Source: Phalacrocorax aristotelis
Lineage: Eukaryota; Chordata; Aves; Suliformes; Phalacrocoracidae
Direction of reading: 5' to 3'
DNA: 64,000 bases
NCBI RefSeq assembly: GCF_949628215.1
Contig: NC_134288.1
Location: 10,981,682-11,045,681, forward strand
Below the pieces are notes generated by a model. The model was not told where the DNA came from. It was given only the letters and a program-made list of their open reading frames with translations, and did no database searches. Positions 36,580 through 44,300 of the stretch are shown here, one piece after another (position 1 is the stretch's first letter; every line of letters begins with the position of its first letter). The position numbers and the translations under genes were made by a program.

Positions 36580-36680
36580 CCCGCGGATTGGCCGCCGAGT
36601 GCGCTGCAGTGATTTTGCGGCGAGGTCCCATTGGCCGCCGCCGCGCATAAGTTTTTGCTCCGGACGGCAAACTTTTCCCA
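36580..36680 (+). promoter_or_regulatory. Putative core promoter with duplicated inverted CCAAT boxes and TATA-like element
   Basis: Two identical ATTGGCCGCCG elements lie at 36,587-36,597 and 36,630-36,640. Each contains an inverted CCAAT box (ATTGG), and their 43-bp spacing is close to four helical turns. A TATA-like CATAAG follows at 36,646-36,651, which would place initiation near 36,675-36,685 for plus-strand transcription. NF-Y is the factor known to bind CCAAT boxes. Its use here, and the start position, are inferred. Two nearby ATGs (36,684 and 36,687) open a tiny upstream frame that stops at 36,695. Confidence 0.6.
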
Positions 36681-36773
36681 GGGATGATGGAGTAACCCCG
36701 CGGCGGCTCCGCTCCCTCCCGCCCGGCTCCCGCCACCGCCCCGGGCAAAGGCAGCCACCGCCACCCGGCAAGG

Positions 36774-36798
36774 ATGAAGCTCTGCGGGACTTTCCTCG
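36774..36798 (+). CDS. Possible first coding segment, 8 codons plus one base (tentative)
   Basis: An ATG at 36,774 with A at position -3 opens a short frame (MKLCGTFL) about 95 bp below the predicted start site. Unspliced, the frame ends at a TAG at 36,804. A weak GT donor at 36,799 (TCG|GTTCGT) would leave one base, which is the phase needed by the exon at 61,052: G + AA gives a glutamate codon and the frame continues. Phase agreement has a one-in-three chance of being accidental and the donor is poor. The exon could instead be spliced from another 5' exon, or this region could be untranslated. Confidence 0.15.
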
Positions 36799-37140
36799 GT
36801 TCGTAGTCGTTCGCCGGAGAATGGGGGGGTGTGAGTGTGAGGGGGAGGGGGGCTGTTCTCGAGTGTGTCCCCCTCCGCATTTCTTCTCTAAAGCACTCGA
36901 GCAGCTTAATTCTGCCTAGGCCACGCCTTGGCCAAACGGTTCGGGGAGCGGGGGGGGGGCACCGCGGACCCACAAACCACCCCTTTCCCCCTTGTTTTAT
37001 GATATCCGTGTGTCGTCGTCGTCCCCCAAATAGCACGGTGGAAAGATGTTCCCGAATGTATTTCATAGCGCAGGTTTCTCGTGTTTGCGTTTAGCAAGCC
37101 AGGTCCTGGGCTCGTCGGTCCCCCGTGTCGTCGTGTCGTG

Positions 37141-37242
37141 CCCCCCCCCCCCCCGCCCCGGTCCCCCCTGCTTTGCTCCGGGCTCAGCTGCGAAAGGCTG
37201 CAGGTGCGGGGCGGGGGTGTGTGTGTTGGGGGGGGGGGGGGG
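37141..37242. repeat. Complementary C14 and G15 homopolymers
   Basis: A run of 14 C at 37,141-37,154 (continuing GCCCC) and a run of 15 G at 37,228-37,242 (preceded by GCGGGGCGGGGG at about 37,206-37,217) are separated by 73 bp. On one strand they could pair as a stem. Separately, the G-rich part can form G-quadruplexes. Homopolymer lengths in this area are also where sequencing and assembly errors are commonest. Confidence 0.85.
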
Positions 37243-37539
37243 CGAAGGGGGTGCACAGCCCCCGGTGCTGCTGCTCCGAGGCACCGGCGGGGCTTTGTCC
37301 CCACTACCGGGAGTTTTACCTTATTACAAAGGACGAAGAGGGGGATGAGGAGAAAAATTCTGGTTTAGTTTGATTTTACGGGTTTTTTTTCCTCTTGCAC
37401 GTTGCTGGATAATAAAGGGGCGAGGGGGTGTCATTAAACACAAAGTTAGTTTGTGCCTGTTCAGCTGGGGGTGTTTCAGTGCCTCCATTAACCGAGGCAC
37501 AAAGGAGAAAGTTTTGGGATAATGTGACGTGCCTTTTGC

Positions 37540-38080
37540 AAAAGACGGTGATTGCTCCAATTGTTGTTCTTCAGGAGAAAAGAGCTCTAGATTTGGGTTA
37601 GACAAAGACGTTGCCCCTTCGGGAAGGAACCGCCCAAATCGGGGAGAAGGGGCGCGCCGGAGAGCGAGCAAAGGGTTATTAAAAGTTTTTTGTGCCTGTG
37701 CATGTTGTTCCATCTGCCAGGGGCCTGTAGTGGGCAGGTTTCTTCTCAACCCTTCAGCTGTTCCATATACAATATTAATGCTGGCCATTTCTATTCGGCA
37801 TACAACAGCACTAATTGTAGTCTGAGGCATTAAGGCAGCCAGCCCATCTGCATAGAAGCTTTCAGAAAGAAACAAGGAGAAAAAAAAATCTTTCACCCCC
37901 AGCTGGTAACCAGAGAAGTTGGTGCCAATTACAAATCCATAAAGTTTGAGATCTAATTTACTTTGAAATAGAGTCAAAGAAGCCAACGAAATGCAGCGCG
38001 GTGTTTTTATGCCTGTATTTACACACGCAAACGCGATTTTAATTTAAATAATCTCAAACTTGAAACGCTTGATCTGAAAA
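37540..38080. promoter_or_regulatory. AT-rich candidate conserved element between CpG islands
   Basis: Unique, motif-dense DNA with CTAATTG at 37,811-37,817, CCAATTAC at 37,925-37,932, ATCTAATTTAC near 37,951 and TTTTAATTTAAATAAT at about 38,037-38,052. A 220-codon minus-strand frame (37,324-37,986) crosses it. I found no supporting domain or splice structure, and the AT-rich motif texture argues for regulatory DNA. The position about 1 kb downstream of the putative promoter fits an intragenic enhancer. Confidence 0.45.
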
Positions 38081-38100
38081 CATGAGGATAGTAGGATTTT

Positions 38101-38185
38101 ATTAAAAAAAAAAAAAACAACAAACAAATTGCATGGGCGGGGGAGGGCGGGAAGGGAATCTACTTTTAAAGATCCTTTTGGCATT
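38101..38185. repeat. A-rich tract near 38,104-38,117
   Basis: A 13-14-nt A run with adjoining CAACAAACAAA at the edge of CpG island 2. Low-complexity only. Confidence 0.6.
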
Positions 38186-38189
38186 CCTT

Positions 38190-38600
38190 TCTGCAGGCGA
38201 GAGGCAGGCAGGGACCCTCGGAGCGCCCGTCTCAAACAACGCTCCGACGGCGAAAACACGCGAATGTTTATTTTACGGCTCCCTTCAGGGAAGCGGCAGC
38301 TCCTTCAGACCTGGGAACACACAATAACGATGTCCTAGAAAACGGCTGCAAAGTTACTCCGTAGAGCTTGAAAAAAAAACTAAAAAAAAAACCCCAAAAA
38401 CAAAACAGAAAAAGGTTTAAAAATGTTTAAAAGGGTCGAAAACGCCTTAAAAGCGGGAGGGGGCGGGGCGGGAGCTGTCCGCCGCTGTGGTGCTGACCCG
38501 CCGCCGCCGGGAGCCCACGCGTGGCCTCGCTGGCCCCCGCGGGCGCCTCCAGCGTAGGGGGGCTGGTGGCCGGCCTGACCCGGAGATCTTCAGGGGTTGA
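38190..38600. promoter_or_regulatory. CpG island 2
   Basis: CpG-dense at 38,215-38,275 and again at 38,440-38,600, split by an A-rich low-complexity stretch at about 38,370-38,430. No clear promoter elements or coding exon seen. Confidence 0.6.
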
Positions 38601-39399
38601 GGAGCGGTTTGGGGGGGTGGGGAGATGGGAAATCCTGCCGGCTGCTGAAGTTTGTGGGAACTATAAACTCCGGGTGAGGTGCTGCTTGTTGGCAGTGTTT
38701 GGGGAGGTTTTGAGAGGAGGGGAGGGGGAAGTCTGGGGAGTTTGGGAACAAAGAAAAGCCAAACACGCTCTCGCAACCCAGAGCCTAGTAGAATGGTATC
38801 AAAGCTGTCAGCTGCCTTAGGGGCTCCTAGGTGCGTCACGTGTTAATAAATGCAACAACAGCAACAATAAAATTCATCTGTTCCAATAGAAAGGCACAGG
38901 TATGTTTGCTCGTGTGTGTGTGTTCGTACACGTGCAGCGTGTGTACACGCAAATTTATGTGGAAACATGCAAGTAAACCAGTCTCCTCCTGCCTTCTAGC
39001 CTACCTATTGTGCTTTTGTTTCTCAAGTTTTAGCATTACGTCTCTAAATGCAATAGCGGTGGAGAGGACGAGGCAGCATTGTGAGCGGAGAGGAGCTGAG
39101 TCCTCCCGTCCCTCCCTTCGATTCTATCGCGGGTGCAGAACAATGGAGATGCAGTGTAGCACCAGGCCTGCTGCCTGCAGATAAGAGTTTAATAGAATTT
39201 CTGAATGCCAAAGGTTTAGGATGTAAAATATCCCTGTCTTCGTGGTGTGTCCGAAGGAGATAGAAAACAGCTTTTCAGGAGCGCTCTCCGCCTAATACCT
39301 TAGGAGCACACCAGGCTTGCAAGCCGTGGAAATGGGTTACCCTAAAAACCTCCAAAGCGGCCTCAACAGTTTAAAATTAGTATTTCCGTCACCCTCTCC
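38601..39399. other. Inter-island DNA with alternating purine-pyrimidine tract
   Basis: No exon supported. The stretch 38,911-38,950 is almost entirely alternating purine-pyrimidine (GTGTGTGTGT ... GTACACGTGCA ... TGTACACGC) and contains an E-box CACGTG at 38,929-38,934. Such sequence can adopt Z-DNA. Confidence 0.5.
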
Positions 39400-40090
39400 T
39401 CAATAAAACGCCCGAGATGGGAAATCAAACCACTCTGCCTCCCCTGCCACGCGACCGTGGCTGTCCGTGGGCGAGACGGGGTTGCATCCAGCACTCACCC
39501 AAGCCCATGCTGCCGGGCGGGTGTCCGGCAGAGCTGAGATCGGGCATGGGCTGAAACCTCGGGCAGCTCCGGAGGCTTTTCCCTGTCCTGCCTGCCCCTA
39601 ATCTGACCGGGGGTGGGGGCGGGGGAAGGTGGAGAGGGGCGGCTGGGGCTCCCGCAGCTCTGGAGCTGGAGTTTCCCACAGGAAAGCGCATCCCCAGCAG
39701 GATTCAACTTTCCCTTCCAGGCTCTGCCTCTGCTCTCTAAAGGCTCCCGGGGTTTCCGTCCATTTGTGAGCTCCCGCATCTTTTCAGAAATCTTCTTTAA
39801 GATGACAGTAAAGTCTTAATCGTCTCGGCGATGGTGGGGATCCCGTGAGGGCGCAGGAAAAAGCGCTGGGTAGGAAGGTGACACACCCCCCCCCAACGCC
39901 CCGTGGGGCTGCAGCACGCCTGTCTTTTTCCCGAAAAGTTGCAATCCAAGTGCTAACGCTCCTGTCTGGAGGGAGGGGACGTGCTGATGCCCTTCCTGCT
40001 GCAGGGGGCCAGGGTGTCTCCCCAGATCCTCCCTCCATCTCGGCGAGGGCTTTCTCCTCCCGGGATGGCCAGACCTCCACCGAACAGGAG
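39400..40090. promoter_or_regulatory. CpG island 3
   Basis: GC-rich, CpG-containing sequence with overlapping frames of 88-117 codons on both strands and no recognisable protein. GGGGGTGGGGGCGGGGG near 39,609-39,625 is Sp1-like and quadruplex-prone. No initiator or TATA-like element stands out. Confidence 0.55.
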
Positions 40091-40339
40091 CATTTTCAAG
40101 GAAAGATGATGCTAGCTCCTGGAAAGTGCGGCTCTTTCTGGGAGGAAAACTCAGGTAATGGAAGAACACGCACTTTTCTCACTTAGAAACAATCCTCGAA
40201 CTATTTGAGTCACCGTTTTGTTTTAGGACTTATGTTATTCTCCTTCCCATCATGAAGCCCAAACTGTAACCGCCTGAGCCACAGTCCGTCCTTCCCGAGG
40301 TGAGGAGATGTCTGCTGGGAATATGTTGTGTCATTTTTT

Positions 40340-41110
40340 TTTTTCTAAGGGGAGGGAAAAAAAATATTTATACACCTTTTAACCACTCGCTTTTGAATAT
40401 GTATATCAGCTAATATGCAATACTTCCAGGTTCATAGAGGCGATAAATTTCCCAGTCTGTTCTTTATGGTGATAGGTCATCTTCCTAACCACCAATAAAT
40501 ATTGTAAAGTACTTTCGCTGGAGCTGTGCTAACCCAGGGCATCTGTCACTCGCTGCTTGCTGCTATTAGGAATTATTGGGCCGTACCACGCGTTGGGATG
40601 CGCGGGGGGGGACACGGCACGGCGCTTGTCGCGCTCGCCGTCCTTTTGTGTTGCTGCTATCAAAGGAGCCCCGAGCCTCGTGCATATTAATTATGAATCA
40701 ACTCGGGTAAAATCACTCACCTTCTGCTGGGTCTCGGGGAGAGGGGGGGGCTGGCGGGGCTGGGAGAGCCCCAACTCTCCGTGCACTCAAGTCAGCAGCT
40801 CCATCTCTCTCTCTCTCCCTCTCTCTCTCTCTCTTTTTGATGCTATACTGTAAATTTATTTCACCTCAGAGAGTAAACAGATATATTGCAACCCCAAGGG
40901 TTCATGGGTAGTGTATTTACAAAGGGAAGGCGCAGCAAGCCCCCTCTGTGCCATTTCCATTAATGAGAGCGGTCATTAAGTAAATGAGACATTGCCTTTA
41001 GCAGGCTTAAGAGTTCACACACTAAGGAGTATCAGATATTTAATTGAAACCAACAACCCGTCTTACACGCGTGTTACTGGTGTAGGGAAGTGGGCTGCCC
41101 TCCAAGAACT
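40340..41110. promoter_or_regulatory. AT-rich candidate conserved element cluster
   Basis: AACCAC RUNX-type cores at 40,381-40,386 and near 40,487-40,493, TCAGCTAATATGCAA near 40,406-40,420, GATAAAT and TGATAGG near 40,442 and 40,470, and CATTAATGAG at 40,959-40,968. A short CpG-rich patch lies at about 40,585-40,650. Read directly as motif-rich, repeat-free DNA inside the CpG-island domain. Enhancer role inferred. Confidence 0.4.
40804..40838. repeat. (CT)n polypyrimidine tract
   Basis: About 35 nt of CT repeats with two short interruptions. A homopurine-homopyrimidine tract of this type can form triplex DNA and can bind GAGA-type factors. Confidence 0.9.
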
Positions 41111-41114
41111 CTCC

Positions 41115-41204
41115 CCCCACAACCTCCCCCATGCAAATTTCATGATTGGTTTCCGTGATGTCATTTTGCGAAGGGGCAGACAATAGCTGTGGGGAAAGGT
41201 AAGT
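41115..41204 (+). promoter_or_regulatory. Possible second promoter / first exon ending in consensus donor
   Basis: A perfect octamer ATGCAAAT (41,131-41,138), an inverted CCAAT box (ATTGG, 41,145-41,149) and a CRE-like TGATGTCAT (41,156-41,164) sit within 35 bp. About 35 bp further on is AAAG|GTAAGT, with GT at 41,199, one of the best donor matches in the window. This could be a short noncoding first exon with its promoter. The exon start is not resolved and no start codon is assigned. Confidence 0.35.
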
Positions 41205-41552
41205 CAATATTATGTTCTTTCGCTGACAAAGGCAGATAATGCTGGCTTTTTTTTCTCTTTTTTTCTCCTTCCCCTCCACCCCCCCTCCTTGGATTGAGAC
41301 AGAGGGGAAAGGCTTTCGGAGCACACAGCTGATGTAAACAGACGCAGGCGTTTCGCCTTTAGAGCACGAAGGCTGGGTTGTTGTTTTGAAAATTGCACTG
41401 GAGAACCGAGGGGATTTTTTTTTATGATGATCATCATGCTCCTAGGTCCATCTTTGCTCGCTCGCTCTCTCGCTGGCTGCGAGACGCTAGTGGACATGTT
41501 ATGCTTCTGACTGAAAAGAGGTTGAATAAGACGAGAAAGGAGATTTATTTTT

Positions 41553-41580
41553 AAAAAAAAAAGCAAAAAAAAAAAAAAAA
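41553..41580. repeat. Interrupted poly(A) tract
   Basis: A10 then GC then A16, seen directly, just upstream of the densest CpG segment. There is no SINE body beside it. Confidence 0.9.
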
Positions 41581-41941
41581 GCACAACGTCGCATTCAGCC
41601 GGGAAACTTTCTGAATATCTCTGGAAGAGGATGCTTGCCGGGTTCGTGGACCGCGAGATCGGTGGATGTTTACCCGGAGGGAAGCGTGCGCGGTGTTAGC
41701 AGAAGACGCTCCCGGGGAGGAGTTTGCGCCGCCGGCGGCCTCCGCGGCCGCGGAGCTCTCGGAGGTGCTGATGGCGGTGCGCGCCCGCGGAGCGGGGCCG
41801 GGGCTGCGCGCGTCCCTCTCGGGCTCTACCCCCCCTCACCTGCCCCCCACCCCCCCATCCCCAGCCCCTTTACTACAAGAACTCCAGCCCAAGTCTGCAG
41901 TTTCTTACTCCTCGGTCTGTGAGGAGCTCCGCGCCCCGGCC

Positions 41942-41961
41942 GGGGGGGGGTGGGGGGGGGG
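41942..41961. repeat. G9-T-G10 tract, quadruplex-prone
   Basis: Two long G runs separated by one T. Suited to G-quadruplex formation on the plus strand and prone to sequencing-length error. Confidence 0.9.
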
Positions 41962-42114
41962 CCGCGCTTTGCTCCCCGATAGACGCGTGTGCGGAGGGCT
42001 GGCGATCGCCCGCTCGAGTCGCCCGCCGGGTGCTCCAGCTTGCCACCAGCTGACTTTTCTTCTTTTTCTTTTTTTCTTGTTTTCTTTTCTGTTTTAATCT
42101 CCTCCCCCCCCGCT

Positions 42115-42310
42115 CCCCCCACCCCCCAATATTGACTACTTTAGAGTTCTCTATTTATAGCAGCGAGGAACAAGGAAAGCGTGCCATGTTTGTGGATTTC
42201 TCTCTGTACATTGACCACGACAGAAATCTGCGGGTTCTTATTTTTAGCTAGCTCGGAAGAGGCTTTGCTTGGCTAATCTCTTTATCAATTTTAGCAAAGT
42301 TTTTTTTTGT
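42115..42310. promoter_or_regulatory. AT-rich element with perfect MEF2 consensus between islands
   Basis: CTATTTATAG at 42,151-42,160 exactly fits the MEF2 consensus YTAWWWWTAR, and its TATTTATA core could also act as a TATA element. CCATGTTTGTGG near 42,183 and a GACCACGA RUNX-like site near 42,215 follow. Position between two CpG islands suits a promoter-proximal element. Factor use is inferred. Confidence 0.4.
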
Positions 42311-42349
42311 TGTTGTTGTTTTGTGGGTAATTTGAGGGGAGGGTGAAGG

Positions 42350-42720
42350 GAAGGGGGCCGATGCCTGAGGGTATGCTTGCGCTGCGATCGACCCCTGCGA
42401 GTTAGGCTGAGTTTGGGGCGCAGTTTGCCAGCGGGCAGGACCGACCCTCCCTGGGGAGGCGGCCCCGAAGCGGGGCTCAGCACCCTCCGAGGCTCGCCCA
42501 CACAAAGGGGCAGGTCGCGGGGATCAGGCCCCTCGGAGCGGGAGGCCTGGGGTGTGCGACACCCCCCGCACCCCCCACCCCGGGATAGGGGAAGGGAGGA
42601 GCTGCCCTCTGCTCCCCCCGACCTGGCCGGGCAGCGGTGCGGGGGGCATCCGCACACGGCCCCGCCGCTCCGCTCCCCTCCCGCTATTGTTGATTCCCTC
42701 GCTCCGAGCAGCCGCTGAAA
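42350..42720. promoter_or_regulatory. CpG island 5
   Basis: CpG-dense sequence from about 42,355 to 42,715. Overlapping frames on both strands (113-137 codons) carry no recognisable domain. No core promoter element stands out. Confidence 0.6.
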
Positions 42721-42779
42721 ACAAGTGCAAAAAGCCCAGCCTAAATCCTCGCCATCGCCCTGCCGCTACTTTTAGGTTT

Positions 42780-43020
42780 GGGCTTGGTTTTTTTCTTTTT
42801 TTTTTTTTATCCCCCCCCCCCGTTGGCTCATCTGCTGTTATTATCAGCCTTTTCCATATGGCCACTTTAATTAATGGCAGACAAAAGGGGGTTGGGGGGG
42901 GGGTGCGCGGAATCCAGGAATTAGAGTTTATAGTTGGTTTGTCTCTGATGCTGTCATAGAAACCAGAAGCAAAGATGCCGCCTTTCCACTTCTTTGTATG
43001 ATCCTGTTTATTGTTCCCGA
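42780..43020. promoter_or_regulatory. AT-rich candidate element
   Basis: Reverse GATA (TTATCAG, 42,841-42,847), an E-box-like CATATG (about 42,855-42,860) and TTTAATTAAT (42,866-42,875) occur within 40 bp. They are preceded by T and C homopolymers near 42,788-42,822 and followed by a G9-10 run near 42,893-42,903. The motif cluster suggests an enhancer. Inferred. Confidence 0.35.
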
Positions 43021-44300
43021 GCGGCGCAGATTGGAGCAGGCGCATGTTGCAAAGCGCAAACCATCGCCTGCTGCTGCGGCCCGAGAAACCCGGGCACGAC
43101 TTGTCCCCTTCAGCTCTTTCCCAGATCCGCTTTCCTCTCCCCTTCCTTCCCCTCTTTCTCCTGCCTCGGGAAAACCAAGGATAACTTATTTTTGTTTGCC
43201 TCCCCCCTTCGGCCCCCCCTTTTTTTTTTTTTTTTTTTTATTTGCAAGTGTTTTAGGGGGCTGTAGGATCCCCGCTGCACAAGGGCGAGAAGAGTAAGAA
43301 AACTCCACAAAGTTGGGTTTATCCCTTCCCAGAAAGCAGACGGGAAATGCCTCTTGTGTCCCGGCGGAGTTGGGGGTCCCTGTACCCCGGAGCGGCGGGG
43401 CCGTGTCTGTCCCGAGGTGCCGTTACGGCGGGGGGCACTGTCCCCCGGGGGGGGGCAACTTCCCGGGGGTCCCGTCGTGGACGGGTCTGGGCGGGCAGAG
43501 CCACTTGTCCCCTGCGCATCCCCGAGCAAGGGGCCGTGAACAGCACCCCGCCTCCGCAGGGACGCCGTGAGCCCGCGGGGGGAGAGGGGGCAGCGGGGAC
43601 GGCCCGTACCGTAGGAAAGCCAGAAATGCAGACCCCCGCCCTCACCCCCGTCCTGGGAGCCCCTGCACGGGCGATCCCCGGCGTTTGGCCCGGCTCTTGG
43701 CCCGGCGCAGACCCCGGCCCGGCTGGCGGGGGAGGTCCCGCTGCGGGACAGTGCTTAAGGTCACTGCCAAGGGTGGCATTGGTGGCTCTGGGACGGGAGT
43801 GCCCCCTCCCCCTTTGGGCAAACCCTGGGTGGGAAACGGGGAAGAACCCCACGTCCCGAAAAGCCCAGACCTCCCGCTTCCTCCCCCGCCCCCGCCCGGG
43901 CTGGTACTCGGTGGCAGGTCCCTCTGCCCCCGGGCTCATCCTTGTCCCCAAATCAGGGGGGACACGGAGCAGGGGAGGAGCGGGGGGGGTGGGGGGGCGG
44001 CGGATCCCCACCTCCCCCGGCTCTTGCGTTGTAGAGCTGGGCTGTGTGGGTTTAATGGCCCCGGGCTGGGGCGGTGGTGGGGGGGACAGCCACAGCGAGC
44101 CCAGGTGCCTTCTAGCCGGGAGCTCGGGGAAGTTATTACGCCGGCGACTAACCCAGCTGGGCCGGGACTTTCCTTAACAACCCAAAGCCGCAAGCTGTGG
44201 GCCGGGAGAGAGGGCGCAGGGGCAGGCGACGGTCCGGCTCTGTGCCCCCCCCCCGCCCTGGGGGAGCCGGCAGCGGAGCGGCCCCGGTTCCTGGCAGTCA
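43010..44300. promoter_or_regulatory. CpG island 6
   Basis: Longest CpG-rich segment of the domain, with many G and C homopolymers (about 43,448-43,457 and 43,981-43,997). It holds the longest open frames in the window (276 codons plus at 43,347-44,177; 230 codons minus at 43,319-44,011). They overlap on opposite strands with Pro/Gly/Arg-rich composition, the signature of stop-poor GC-rich DNA, so neither is called a gene. Confidence 0.65.
43220..43239. repeat. Poly(T) tract, 20 nt
   Basis: An uninterrupted run of 20 T directly after CCCCCC. On the minus strand it reads as poly(A), but no retroposon body is recognisable upstream on that strand. Confidence 0.9.

Larger units (their letters stand above)
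36400..37310. promoter_or_regulatory. CpG island 1
   Basis: An abrupt rise in GC and CpG relative to the flanking 35 kb, with many CG dinucleotides between 36,530 and 37,160. It contains the promoter at 36,580-36,680, a good donor-like GTGAGT at 36,831-36,836, and complementary C and G homopolymer runs near 37,150 and 37,235. Long overlapping frames on both strands (for example 36,413-37,066 minus, 217 codons) are expected from stop-poor GC-rich DNA and are not called as genes. Confidence 0.8.
41440..42060. promoter_or_regulatory. CpG island 4
   Basis: Very CpG-dense, especially 41,585-41,830. It includes A runs (41,553-41,562 and 41,565-41,580) at its 5' edge and a G9-T-G10 tract at 41,942-41,961. 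A plus-strand frame from the ATG at 41,666 (143 codons, Ala/Glu-rich then Pro-rich) is the most protein-like of the island frames. It lacks a recognised domain and could equally be 5' untranslated sequence. Confidence 0.7.

Noticed and set aside
36326..37066. 197-codon plus and 217-codon minus frames over the promoter
   Set aside because: Mutually overlapping, low-complexity and crossing the predicted initiation site. Explained by CpG-island composition.
37324..37986. 220-codon minus-strand frame
   Set aside because: No recognisable domain, no splice boundaries, and the DNA beneath has regulatory-type AT-rich motif texture.
43319..44177. 276-codon plus and 230-codon minus open frames
   Set aside because: They overlap on opposite strands in very GC-rich DNA and are Pro/Gly/Arg-rich without a domain. 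Stop codons are rare by composition, so the frames carry no coding evidence.
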